A stretch of DNA of 64,000 nt, taken from contig JALECJ010000007.1 in assembly GCA_023515745.1 (NCBI GenBank), positions 496,001-560,000 of the forward strand, given 5' to 3'. This document shows, one piece after another, positions 23,378-34,964 of this stretch (positions within the stretch are counted from its first letter, which is position 1; the number at the start of each line of letters is the position of its first letter). Under the pieces are notes generated by a model. It had not been told where the DNA came from, searched no databases, and worked only from the letters and a program-made list of their open reading frames with translations. The stretch is from Amoeboaphelidium protococcarum (lineage: Eukaryota > Aphelidiomycota > Aphelidea). The translations under genes and the position numbers were made by a program.

Positions 23378-26300
23378 TCAAATATTCTATCTATCACGAT
23401 TATTCTTCTCTACTTGGGCGGCAGTCAGTTTGGTACCAGGATCTCCTGATTTCCGCTTTAGCTTCTTTTACAAAACGGTAGCGTCCTATTTACCACTAGC
23501 ACCGCTTATACTATTCTTCGCAGACTTTGAGTCTTTACTCAACTATTCGCCACTATCCAACTCAGCGTCAATTATACCTTTCTCATCTATATCGGTAGAT
23601 GAAGAGCTGGTAGATGCGGCATTCTAATCACGGGCCTGCTGTTTACCATTAGCCTCATCATTCCCTCCCTTTAGCTGAGTGATTAAAAACTTGTCCTATT
23701 TCTTCGACTTTCCAGATACGCTGCCATTACTAGCTCCATTACCGGAAGATGATGACTAAGCATCTGATACCGCTGGATTGCCATCTTCAGTTGCAACTTC
23801 AGCTCTATGCCGTCTGATCAAATTCAATAATCCACGTTCACCATCTCCCACAGTGGCAGGATTCATCATAGTATTCCGATTGGTCTAAGCAACTTTACCT
23901 GCCTTCTTCTTGCCCCCATTGCCATCTATTACAGATTCATCAAAATCACCCTACCCAGCAGAGTGGTCATCACCACCTCCAAATCTTACGGATGAAAATA
24001 TTCCCTTAACGATACTCTTGGTGGCAAGCGAGATGGCATTGGAGTTTGACTTTAATTACCACTTAGATGCAGAGACAGAGCTTTACAAATCCTTGGGAAT
24101 GGAAGAGTCTCTATGAATACTACCGCCGCTTTTGCCAACTTCACCAGCATCAGAAATGCGAATAGCAGAGAACTCTTCATTAAACTTATCAGATTTCCCG
24201 GATGATGAGAATAGAGAGTCCTTCTTTAACAATTTCAGTTCCGTTGGTGATGGTGCGTTATTTACATTAGTAGTCATACCGCGTCTAGCTTTATTGCTCA
24301 CTGCAACGAATCCAGCCGGCCGATTAAACCGCTCGTCATCAGACGTTATTTGCCCACCAGCCTAACGAGTTGCCGAAGATTACGAACCATTCGTCCCTTC
24401 ATTTCCTTCAGAGATTGGCGGAACTGATGGTGGTTATAAAGAGTTGGTATTTTTACGTGACGTCGTTATATCTTTAGGTAGACTCTGGCTCTCAAGATCC
24501 TTGTATATACTAGACAACACAACTCTGATTCTGTCCATAAACTTATACTATACAGATTCTATACGTAGGCCCGATAATTCATTAGAGTCTCTAGAAGGTG
24601 TCATAAGATCAAAGTCCGATCGCTCAGGCACAGGCTGAGGACCAAGATGACGATGGAACTTTGCAGATTACTTGAAATCCTTCAGGTCCACCAAAGTTTT
24701 CAAATACTTGATCGCGTAAGGTGTCAATATTTTACGAAGATACAACAGCCCTTTACTTCTTGAGCTAGCAGAAATCATTACAGGAGCATCCTAAACAGAA
24801 TTTTTAGACAATTTCGATTCCGCTAAACTAGGTACAGATTCAGATTGGACATGCGAAAGATTACCAGAAGGCAGAGACGGAAGCGCATTCAAGATCTGCT
24901 TGATAAAACTAACCACACAAGATTTCCATTCCTCAAGCATTGGACCCAAGATTTCCTCTTCGTAAGGCATAGAATCTTGACTTTGCTAGTTATCTTTCTC
25001 TTGATTAACTCTGGCAATAAGAAACCGAATCATATACGAAATCAGTACAAAGGTTCTCCCCGCTGACTAGACATCAGTGCCCTCAATTTAATCAGGCGTA
25101 ATCACGCCGTAAAATGCAGGTGAACCAATAACAGGACAAAAGTATCGCAAAAACAGAAAATTTGATACCCAGCGAATAGCATTTTCATTCTACACAGCAT
25201 AAGAATCCACTACTGAATTCAAGTCCAACCGGCCACCCAAGCGAGTATACATCATCCTTATTGATTTGCGCATACATTCAGGAATCAGTACAATATTACT
25301 CGTGATGGTTCGTATGATCTTCATCGTCGCTGCCACAAGATTATCCAAGTTGCTCTTTAAATTCTCATCCGGCTTCAACTGCGAGGGATCAATTTCACAA
25401 CTGGCGCTAATGCTCCAAACTTCCAGACAAGTGTCCTACAGCAGAGGCTTAAGATACTCTTTAGTGTGGGCAAACATGAAGGAAATCAGCAATTTGAAAG
25501 ACATTGAAGTTCCAAAGGTTGCATTGTGCTGGGCACACTAAGCTTTATCTTCTTCAGAACGTGGAATCTACGGCCCTTCCAGGCACTTCTTCAATACATC
25601 AACAGTTGTCAATTGTTACCCACTACCATTATTAAAAGCCATTTCTTATCGCTTACTGACCTCTTAATCAATTACCCATTCAATCACATCTACCAGCTTC
25701 AAACCGCCATGAGGACCAAGAACCTGAATGACTGAACGCGCAATCGTATCCATTTCTCTATTCAAGTTGGCGGCCTGACTCCCAACATTGGCGCCCATCG
25801 TGGCATAGACTGTTGGCATCTACAGCAATGATCGATGAGCGAGAAAATTCACCGGATTCATTAGAGCCTTAATCAGTACGTATCTATTCATAAGGAGAAC
25901 TTCTTCAAGTCCACCAAGTAGCACCGAGTTATTCAGCATTTCTTAATCTCTCTAACTAAAGTCCAACGGATTTTTAGAGGCGAGGCTAGCACTAACGCTA
26001 GTATCAGTGCCATAGAGAACATCGTATGTTCGCTCAATCAACTCAAACCTCTTGATGATAGATTTCAACGCACCAAAAACGGTATAGGTCATAACTTCAC
26101 TAATCTGCACAGACTCCAGCTCATGCTGAATTTTACTCATCTACTGGTTTAGTGCAATCAGCAGCTACTGCAACGCACCGACAGAATCACTTAAGCTCTG
26201 GCCATCCTTCTCTTAATCAACAGACTCGGTGACCCAGTAGAGACCTTCCGACTCAACATCCTAAATCTGATGACAAAATTTGTACAGCTGTGGCTCATTA

Positions 26301-28201
26301 TCTACCAAAAAGGAGTTAGCGGGTGTCATATATGCCTCCTTACTACCAAACCGCACTCCATTCGCCAGATTTTACAACACTTTACTAATAAGTACCAGAC
26401 TTCTCCTCTGCTTTGAGTTTAACGGAGACTTGACTATTCCACTGGTTTCCGGAGTAACAATAGCTGGGCAAATGAAGCGCAAGAACATGAATCCACTAAT
26501 CGCAACCATCTTAAATTTACTGCCATTGCCACCACCAGGAGATATTGTGGTCGTGGATTGTGAGCCATCGTCTTGACCATCCGTGCCAGCCAGAACGGAA
26601 GAGTCGATAACATTATGACCAGACTGAGGATCATTGATCCTTCTGCCATTCTTGAATCTCATATCCACCTGCTTTTAAATGATATAACACAGCTTCTGTA
26701 AACCAATCGGACATTTAGAAGATGAGGCCACTACGGCATCCAAAACCATTTGACAAGCCTGTAATAACTTTTTCATATTATACTCTGGATTCTGTGATGA
26801 AGCGTTGCTGTTAGAGCCACTACTATCAGAATTGATAATCATTTTGGCAGGATCCACTTCGAATGACCCCATTCTCAATACATCGTCAATCACATTCTAC
26901 AGCATGTTGACCAAATAATCCTTCGCATTCTAATTAGCATACAGAGTTAGCAACTTTGACACCATGGTATTCTGGCGAAAGAGATTCTATTCATACTTAT
27001 TCGCTTCAATCTCGGCTATGATCATAGTCTCCAAAAAGGCAATACAGTGATCGCGTCTACGGATACCAGCTGGAATGGGAGGCTTCTTCAAGAGAGCAGG
27101 ATGGTTTGCATTGCCCTGAGACTATTATTATGTCCGATCAGCAGGGCTCAAATCTAGATCTGAGCCTGCTGGTTAATTAGAAACACCACCCATTTATGAT
27201 CCACTAGAATTGCTCCTATCTTTAATCACCTTGGAATGCTACACACTCGGACTTCCTAAATCAGTTTGAGACGTAGTAGACGAGCCAGCAGAAGATGATG
27301 ATGAAGCCTTGGCGAGGATGCGATGCGCGTTCTAGAACATTTGCAGCATATTCTTCGCCAACTGATCTTGCTGCGAAATAGAGGCACTCTGAGCAAGTTG
27401 TGTGGCAAGAACATACTACTTCAGAACGAAAAGTTCCGCTATTGCACAATGAGTCTTCTTATCCGAAATGGTCTTGTCCTTCTTACAGGTCCACGAGTAG
27501 ATGAGCCATTACGGAATATTACTCAACACCGCCAGCTCTTCCAAATTGGTGGACATGATAATATCATTCGCAGGTATCGATTGTACTTTAGACGCAGATG
27601 GACGCTTATGTAGCAACTGCGCTCTATGCTTGCTGTTACTACTACTACTGCTTGAATGCTTATCATGTGACAATTTCCGAGTGTGTCCAGACAAGAGTAC
27701 ATTAGGAGCCGGTACCGCCTGTACAGAAGCAGATGATTAATTTGCCACACCATGCAGACGAGAGTATCCAATAGGGGTACTGAGTTCTGGCAATTTCTGA
27801 GCTGAATCAGTGCTACCGCCTGCGCCACTTGTATTGCTCATCTCATTGGACTGAGTGGTATTAGGTGGTAGAGGTGATATTTAACTTTAGCTCTAGTGAT
27901 CATACGCTTACAATTTGGCCATCTCGATCTACTGGACAATCTTGAGTGAAACTTGATTAGCTGCCTAATGCGCCGACTCACCAGAATCAACAATGACATT
28001 AGGGAGATCTCCAGACTATTGCGCAACAACCGAGTCTTGAGCACTTGCGTTATCATTATTAACAAGAGTATTCTCCGACTGCATTGCATCGGAAATATCT
28101 GATATCTAATTCACCAGTGTCGCTCCAGAGTCATTACGGTACTGCTATTACTGTTACTGAGACTGTTAAGCTGTTTCAACCGACAATCTTCGATTCATCA
28201 T
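23378..28201 (-). CDS. Large protein with two tandem RasGAP-like domains
   Basis: One uninterrupted 1,607-residue frame. Tandem ATGs at 28201 follow an in-frame TGA, and a glutamine run comes next. The first RasGAP domain has the arginine-finger loop LFRQNTMVSKLL (Arg at about 409), FMFLRFICPAIVTPE near 567-582, and SLVLISKVLQNLANGVRFGSK. This is a complete catalytic set that should switch Ras off. A second domain repeats the fold: at about 890 the finger loop reads ATFGTSMSFKLL with Gly where the Arg should be, followed by WVSNFLFLRYFCPVIGSPAF near 1,010. So the second copy looks catalytically dead. The Ser/Asp-rich last 350 residues have no recognised domain. It may counteract the RasGEF at 3243-7208, but partner identity is inferred only. 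Confidence 0.88.
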
Positions 28202-28747
28202 TATTACTACCAATACTAAATAACGCTTATTTTAGTATATTCACTTTTATTGCAGTATCTAATAACGATAAGTTATGATATTGTTCTTTCAACTATACTG
28301 ATGCTTCCACTAAATTTTAATACACTTTATACTCCACTAATTACCAGAATATTTCAAAACTTTGAGAGTGTAACAGCAGATCACAAAGGGCAGTGTATTA
28401 AATAGAGAAGATAGAAATCCTTTAAATCTATCTAATAAATAAAAATGCTGTGAGAAGCAAAGCAAGATTTTACAATTATTTATAAAATCAGCAGTGTCGT
28501 TGTTGTGATGATGATGATAATTTCAGATGAGAGCTACACCACACCAACAGCACAAGATCGAATTGAGTGAACAAACAACAATCCCTCTTGGTAACTAAGC
28601 AGTCAGGATCATACGTCCAACGCCTTCAACTACTGTGAACAAGCGTAGATTGTAAACAAAATTTAAGCTAACTATGCATAATATAATATTGAAAACTTAC
28701 AGATTTATTAAAAAAATAAGATATCAATAAACTGCCAGTTATATTAT
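28202..28747. other. AT-rich intergenic region
   Basis: No gene seen. Only very short frames occur, such as about 29 codons on the minus strand. It contains the upstream region of the RasGAP gene and the 3' flank of the nucleoporin gene. Confidence 0.4.
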
Positions 28748-30352
28748 TCACGCAGAGTACTATTTCGACACAGAAGATGATCTTGGTGAGAATTGTCGAT
28801 CGCGCGAATCGTCTTTACTTTACAGCAGCTTAGTACCATCATTAATCTTCTTCAGTTTCGAAAGCTTATCATTCAACTGGCCGACGGTGGCATCAATCCA
28901 CTGCAGACTGTTATAATGTTTATTCAGCACCTTGGTAACTACTCCAATTACATCCTGCCCGCTGCCAGTATCATCTTCTGAAGTGCCGGATCCACTTGCA
29001 TACACCTTGTTCAACATACTCACAGCATCTTCAATCTGCTGATTTATCACGAACAAATCCTAACTTAAATTCTCGGCGGTGGTATAAGTCTTTTCACGGG
29101 CAGTATCAGCATTGACAATATGACCATTAGGAAGTTTAAACTAGGCAACGCGACCTTACACGGCGGAACCTTGGTGTTATGATGTCTTCTCTACCAGTTG
29201 AACCAATTTCTCCTCAAAGCGATCCAATTCTTTATCCAACGCGTTCTGCTGTGTCTCTATAAAGTCTAGACCTTGAATAAGCTCTTGTTACTTCTAATTG
29301 GATTGCTCAGATTCCATAACTACTTTGCTAATCTGATTGGTTACATTTACTAGCTGGGCATCCAGTTATGAAATCTCTTACGCTCTCTGATGAAAAGTCT
29401 TGCTAGATTCGTAAAGAGTTCTCTACCACTCTGATAAGATTTCGCTAATAGTCTTGCCTTTGAGAGCAGTAAGGACATCAGCGGACGCCACTTTCTCCTC
29501 TTAAGCAGGTCCGCCCATCATCAACTTTGGTGGTTGGGAAGAATCTTTACTCATATCGCCGCTATCAGCAGGTGGTTTTGCAGGAGTACCAGCAGCCGCA
29601 TTTCCTGCCCCAAATGAAAATGCTGGAGTTGGTCCCTTTTTTTCTTCCGCTGGCTTAGGAGTAGATGTAGGCGCCGCTGCAGTAGTTGACTGTGCGCCAA
29701 AACTAAATTGCGGTTTAGAAGCATCCTATTTCTTATCGCCAGTAGCGCTACCACCTAAAGTCTGGCCAAAAAGTGGCGCCTATGAAGTCTTCACACCTTC
29801 AGTTGTAGTTGCACCAAATCCACCAAACGCCGCAGCAGGTTTTTATTATTATTGTTATTAATCGGATTTCGGCTAGGTAGCTGCAGAGAGACCACCACCA
29901 AAAGAAAATGCTGGTTTAGCAGCGCCGGCATTTTATTATGGTTAAGCAGAAGTGGATGCAGCAGCAGGTGTACCAAATGGAGTAACTTGCGGAGTTTATT
30001 TATCAGAAGGTGTACCGAACGATTACCCAAATCCGAAAGTAGGCTTCTACGTGGCAGCAGTAGCAGTCGCAGTAGTATTACTAGAAGGGGCACCGGCCGG
30101 AGTAGGAGTAGAGCCAAATCCACCAAAGCTAAAACTTGGCTAATTCTAAGGCTAAGCACCACCTTGAGCTGGAGTAGAAGATGCACCTCCAAATAAAAAT
30201 TACGGCTTGGCACTGCTTTAATCCGCTGACTAAGTTGACGCCGCTTATCCAAATCCAGAACCAAATGAGAACGCTGGCTTCTACTACTACTATTACTGTG
30301 ATTAATCAGACTTGTTCTACTAAGGAGTATTCACATTGAAATTGAAACTCAT
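28748..30352 (-). CDS. Nup62/Nsp1-type FG nucleoporin
   Basis: Nup62/Nsp1 lines the central channel of the nuclear pore. The 534-residue product starts MSFNFN. The N-terminal ~270 residues hold many FG motifs (FSFGSGFG, FLFGGASS, FGFGQSFGTP, AFSFGGG) separated by Ala/Thr/Pro/Gln-rich linkers, with several Gln runs written as TAA/TAG. The C-terminal ~240 residues form the coiled-coil Nsp1_C domain (LTALKGKTISEILSEWQRTL, FIETQQNALDKELDRFEEKL, LNKHYNSLQWIDATVGQLND). Both halves are diagnostic in this order and length fits. No intron. Confidence 0.92.
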
Positions 30353-30914
30353 TATTCAATGTAATATCAATTAATTATTAATAATTAATTAAAAATTCAA
30401 CAGTAAGAGGCAATAAACTGAATTGAACGACCACTGTAATTAACCTCTCGCGTTCTTGTGCTAAAAGAAAAGAACGAGAACTGTAAAGCGCCGTTTTAGA
30501 AGAAAGAGGTAACCCACATGAACAGCGACGACAACGGTGAGATGGATATTAATGAGCTGCAAGCCAAAGCTTCCGGTCGTGGTCCATTGCCAGTGATTAA
30601 CCACATGCGCGCTCAAACTAATTGAGTAGCACATTTATCTTGTAGAGTATATACTATTTTGCTTTCTAATTAAATAAGCTTCCGTATCATGGTAGTTTTT
30701 TATTAATATCTACTCATGAGGGACTTCAATGATACAATTCTCATGCTGATATTTAGCGAAATCATAACAAATCGCCCACCGTTTCAGAATAAAGTTCATC
30801 GTGAGCGCGTTTCTCCAGAAGGTTCATCTTACATCTGTTCACGTCTTTAGATTCGTCATTTCCATTTCATCGGTACTTTGAGGTTACGATATTGCCAAGA
30901 TTGCACGCATTATA
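30353..30914. other. Intergenic region with two doubtful short frames
   Basis: A 35-codon frame at 30518-30625 (MNSDDNGEMDINELQAKA...) and a 97-codon frame at 30716-31009 (MRDFNDTILM..., with RYCQDCTHY) both run ATG to TGA. The second overlaps the start of the next gene in another frame. With only one stop codon in the code, such frames arise easily by chance, so I do not call them genes, but the CX2C-containing frame deserves a look. Confidence 0.35.
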
Positions 30915-31703
30915 ATGTTTTGGAATCGCTCATAGAAATAAGAACAAGCGATGCCCGCTTGTAATCAAAGCAGCCTTTCTGTACCGTTATCTGCTGTTAG
31001 ATCTGCTGATACTCGATAAGGAAGCAGTTCCGGTGATCATATACCACCTCCACATTTGCCTAACTTGGTACCGGGACATGGCGGGATTAAACCTCCGTAA
31101 CTCAATATTGGGAACATGAGTCCGTAAGAGCTGTAAAACTTGTAGAATGCCATCATTGCTCAGGTGAACACGAAAGTTCAAGTATATAGTTCACTGGTGA
31201 CACGTTGGAAAGTCATTTGGTACATTTTGGCTTTCTTTACTCTGGGTGGTAATCTTTGTGTGGTCGCTATGAGTAGCTCTAATGTAAATGCACTACTGCA
31301 ACAGACTATTCAAGATCCCGTCCAGTAGGCCAAAGTGTCATCTATTGTCATCTTACTTTGCTCCACCCTCTCGTTTCTATCAATGTCTCTGAATGCTCAG
31401 TTGCAGTGTAATATGAACGTGACTTACTTTGAGGAGGCGACTGCAAAGTACAATGACTTGTTGATTCAAGTATGGACTGACCTGTAGACTACTATCAAAC
31501 TACTCTATGAATACAATGCTACTTATACAACGAGCGGAGTTGGAACTCTAATTAACGTGTCTCAACTGCTTCCCAATACGTCTCGGCCCGGTGGCAACGC
31601 GACTGGTGGCTTACCGAAAGATATTAACCGCTCAAAGTACATCAATCCACGCCCAAAGAGGTATGCATATCCACCGGTCGACAAATCTCCTATGAATGTT
31701 TGA
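30915..31703 (+). CDS. Two-span membrane protein, unknown family
   Basis: The frame is open from a TGA just upstream to the TGA at 31701. ATGs at 30915 and 30951 are both possible and the first is used here. The 262-residue product has a polar, Pro-rich N terminus, then two hydrophobic spans at about residues 97-120 (WYILAFFTLGGNLCVVAMSS) and 142-160 (SSIVILLCSTLSFLSMSL). The C-terminal ~100 residues carry several N-glycosylation sequons (NVT, NAT, NVS, NTS), so that half probably faces the lumen or exterior. No family was recognised. Confidence 0.6.
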
Positions 31704-31862
31704 TACAAATTGTTATAGTCATTTCGCATTTTACATTTTAATTTCATGTTTGGTAGCGTAGTAGTATAATTTTAACCAGAAAATGTTGATGAAATAGGCC
31801 AATGTATAAAAGTCAATAAAATCTGAAGAATCAACTATCAAAATAGAGCACATTATACTGGA

Positions 31863-32579
31863 TCATTTAATTCTCAAAATGGTATGGGCACAGGTGAGGA
31901 CATTCTTTTAGCCGTCAATTAATTACAAGTACGTGGAATACCTGCCTGACTTTTGCAGTCGCGGTATGGTAGCATTTAGACCAATTAACTGATTTCTATT
32001 ACTAGATGCCGATTCCGCAGCTTCACTGTCCATTTAACTAATCTGTTTATTTTTAATAGCATTAAAGACAAGGAGGGACGCCCAAGCCGCGATGGGACAC
32101 TTGACAGGTTAAGTTGCATTCACAAATTGCCCCTCAATGAAGGAGCATACATCCAGCGTGATTTGAGGCAGAGGAATGATGGGTATTTCCACATTGGATC
32201 CGAACAGTCTGAGCCTAGTGCCAGGAGTGAGAGGCTCCTCAACGTATCCTTTCAGAGTGGCGGTAATATTACGACCTTTAGGTAGTGGGTAAGGGGAGAA
32301 TGAGACGTTGAGGTAGGATGTCTTGGATGTCTGAGGGCATGGAACCCACACAGGCTGCAGAAGTGACTCGGTGTCCAAATACTTTTCAATATCACTTTCG
32401 CTGAGCTCATCCACCTTGATGTCAGAGTATACAGAGGCATATCCAGGACCGGTGCTACCCATAGCAGACTAACCTTGAGCCAGATTATTAAAAGGCCCAG
32501 ATGCCGGCCGTCCATCAATAAAAGATACTATAAGAGCAAGCGCAAAGGATAAAGATTTTACAATTATTCCAAACATCAT
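31863..32579 (-). CDS. Secreted ML-domain (NPC2/GM2-activator-like) protein
   Basis: ML-domain proteins bind lipids or sterols in lysosomes or outside the cell. The 238-residue product starts with tandem Met and a signal peptide (GIIVKSLSFALALIVSF). It then has the ML beta-sandwich pattern: SYLNVSFSPYPLPKGRNITA, EPLTPGTRLRLFG, IPLPQITLDVCSF, VKCPI, and near the end the strand and Cys YSTYLQLIDGQKNVLTCAHT. Compared with NPC2 (about 130 residues mature), about 45 extra residues follow CPI, and no TGTAG intron is present to remove them. The Cys positions support disulfides. The match is on pattern, not high identity. Confidence 0.65.
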
Positions 32580-33279
32580 CAAGCGGGCTAGTATTTAATA
32601 TAGAATGAAGATAACTAAAAGATTATATTACCCAAGTCTATCAACTGCTTATCAAAAGTCACGTCTATGATGACTGCAAATGCGGCAAGAAGGGAAAGTG
32701 TTGAGAGTGTTTAACTCCTTAAGCCTCCTTTGATCGCAACTTGAAAAATCAGCAGATCAAGTGCTCCGATAAAGACGCGTCTTTTGCGCTTATTTCCACT
32801 GATGAAGAGACTAAGATCACGCGCGAGTACATTTTAATCAGTCACCATCTTTGGAAGTTTATCTTTGAACGCATGAGGTTGTCTTTTCGAGATCGTTAAT
32901 GTTATACATCTTTGGATCACACACATCGCAGCATAAGACTGTGCATAATCTACATCCCAATAGATTCATCAATCATCCATGCAGTATACTTTATATTAGC
33001 TCTAGGACTATCAATGAAGATCTTTAATTGAAGTATTAATTAAGCGCGCATGTTTAAGCTACATAGTCTAAATCAGGACCATTTGTTATCTCATATCGGC
33101 ATTATTTGGCGACAAACATCCCGTTTCGTAAGCACAAACAACGTTTCAGGGTCGGCAGGGGCGTTTATCAAAAACAGTTCGCGACTAAACATCCGAAAGC
33201 GGAAACTCTTTTCGCCGTCAGTGCTAGATATACGGTATTGTATATGGCTGAACTGTAACAGACAGTCTAGTGTTGTAAA
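32580..33279. other. Intergenic region containing a broken Cys-rich frame
   Basis: A plus-strand frame at about 32612-33031 reads YDDCKCGKKGKC, then TGA at 32702, then ECLTPQASFDRNLKN and REYILISHHLWKFIFERMRL, ending at TGA. The Cys cluster looks like a zinc ribbon, but no ATG lies upstream in frame. A separate 77-codon frame at 33050-33283 has no supporting features. I cannot tell a decayed gene from a selenocysteine TGA or chance. Confidence 0.3.
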
Positions 33280-34032
33280 ATGACCGGACTTACAACGTTA
33301 GAGTCTGATGAAGCCCTCCATCTGCTTGAAGAAATATACTAGAAACTGAATCAGATTCCCAGTGATAACATTATGCAATCCTTAGCTATCAAGCTTAATA
33401 TTGGCATTGAGCTGGTTCAAGATTGGTTTTAGTGGCGCACTCTGCATAATGGTCCCCATCCGATATCCTGTTAATCGTAGTCCACATAGCCGTCTCAATA
33501 GTGGGATCTATTAAACTAGCTAGAATTTCTACAAAAGTAAAAAATAGTGCAAATGATCAAGGAAGGTGTTGAAACATTATCGATTCAGGATCTGAGCTGC
33601 TAATTCGGTGTTGATGCCGTAGATATCGCCAATGAGGCCCTATCCGATATCTAAGATATCGCGGAAGTCAAGAGTAGGTTGGCTCATGCATTAGTTGGTT
33701 AGGCTCTACTTTAACAATAATACATTCAGTAGAATAAAGTTGTCGTTCACTTGCAGAGCTTGCTACTCAATGCGAATAACCTCTTGATACAAATGTCTAC
33801 TAGAAATTAGACTTTGGAGCATGAAATGAAGCGTATGGAGTAGACTATACATTCGTACTGGACATCCTTACAAAAAGGCGTCATGTTTGATACTGACACT
33901 ATATACAAAGATATAGAAAATACCTCCTCCTCCCATTCGATATCTGGCGGGAGTATTTCATCCAATGGTGACATTACCGAAGAACTTTTGAATTTTTGCG
34001 CCTCTCAAGAAGGAGAAAATGATGAGATATGA
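33280..34032 (+). CDS. Homeodomain-like protein, 250 residues
   Basis: The frame from the ATG to TGA at 34030 uses many TAA/TAG glutamines. Residues about 20-55 read NIMQSLAIKLNIGIELVQDW then FQWRT. This fits helix 2-turn-helix 3 of a homeodomain (consensus LA-x-x-L-x-x-VQ-x-WF-x-x-RR), although the Asn/Arg at the end of the recognition helix is replaced by Trp-Arg-Thr. A Gln-rich linker and a coiled-coil C-terminal part follow (ALLQQQYIQQNKVVVHLQSL). It is a likely transcription factor, with moderate confidence because only one short motif supports it. Confidence 0.6.
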
Positions 34033-34107
34033 GTGTTTTTAATGTAATAGAAATTGGACGTGTATAGTTCGTTAAGGTACAGCTTTTCCGAGTACGGTCC
34101 AGTCGGC

Positions 34108-34516
34108 ACAACACATCAACCTCAGGAGTAACAATAAATGATAATTTTAACATATCCAGCCCACCAAGTCTTTTAAAAATATAATGACAAAGACGAATGG
34201 AACAATAAAGAACACACCTGATCGTTGGTGATGACAGAACAGCCACCTGTGACAATTGTCACAGTCTGATCAAAACACCTGTTACAACTGTCGCAGGTTA
34301 GTAGAGTCGCAAATTAAGCAGGAGGTTAGAGACGTGGAAACTCCAAGTTTACTAATAAATGTTCAGACAGAGAGAACTGCGCGTAGAGATATTATCATGT
34401 ATCAGTTTTTTTTAAAGACTATAATCTGAGCACAATGAAGCCACCATAAAACTCCGCAATAGAGACACGCCAAAGCATGTACGCCGACAAACAAGCTAAA
34501 TCATTATGCAGAAGCC
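34108..34516. repeat. 409-bp direct repeat, left copy (single palindrome)
   Basis: This segment recurs at 36593-37756 in the same orientation with only scattered mismatches. It contains one perfect 16-bp palindrome TGTGACAATTGTCACA at 34248-34263 and a degenerate second copy about 15 bp further on. The right copy equals this one plus four extra 189-bp units. The two copies bracket the second B-box-like gene. Confidence 0.9.
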
Positions 34517-34964
34517 CCAAATCAAACGTGGGTATACTATTTCTGCTCTACAGAGGGTCATTTTGTTGTAGTCAATTGTTTCAAATTAAGCCGCCGATCA
34601 CCTTTGCTGAACTATTACGGTATTGGTTTAATCACGTCGTCGGAAGCCAACCTCGGGCGGGCAGGTACGTAGTAATCGACGAGGATCGATTGCCACTACC
34701 AAAGGTCTGTTACAGTTTCGTTGCAGCCGCATTTAGAATATGTAGACGCTCATCATATATTTCTTATCCTTTTATTACCCTTCAGATTGAATAGAAGAAA
34801 TATGCTTGCTGACTGCAAAGATTCGATCATTAACGCCATCACATCACATCAAAATGAGTCCCTGATCCGTTGCAAATTCGATTTTCCACCATAAAGTATC
34901 AGGCTAAGCATTGTCTTTCTTTTCACTCTTCAGTTATCATCAGTTATATATAAACTAACAGCAG
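34517..34964. other. Region between repeat and B-box-like gene copy 2
   Basis: An open frame from an ATG at 34477, inside the repeat, runs about 110 codons to TGA, with a basic C-terminal part. It lacks a recognisable motif and its first codons belong to the repeat, so I do not call it a gene. A TATA-like TTATATATAAAC lies about 15-20 bp before the ATG at 34965. Confidence 0.35.

Noticed and set aside
30716-31009. 97-codon frame with CX2C overlapping the membrane-protein gene
   Set aside because: The overlapping frame downstream has clear TM segments and sequons. No splice site of the local type links the two, so this one stays unproven.
34477-34812. Open frame of about 110 codons starting inside the left 409-bp repeat
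   Set aside because: The first codons belong to the repeat, the remainder has no recognisable motif, and the equivalent start in the right repeat leads nowhere.
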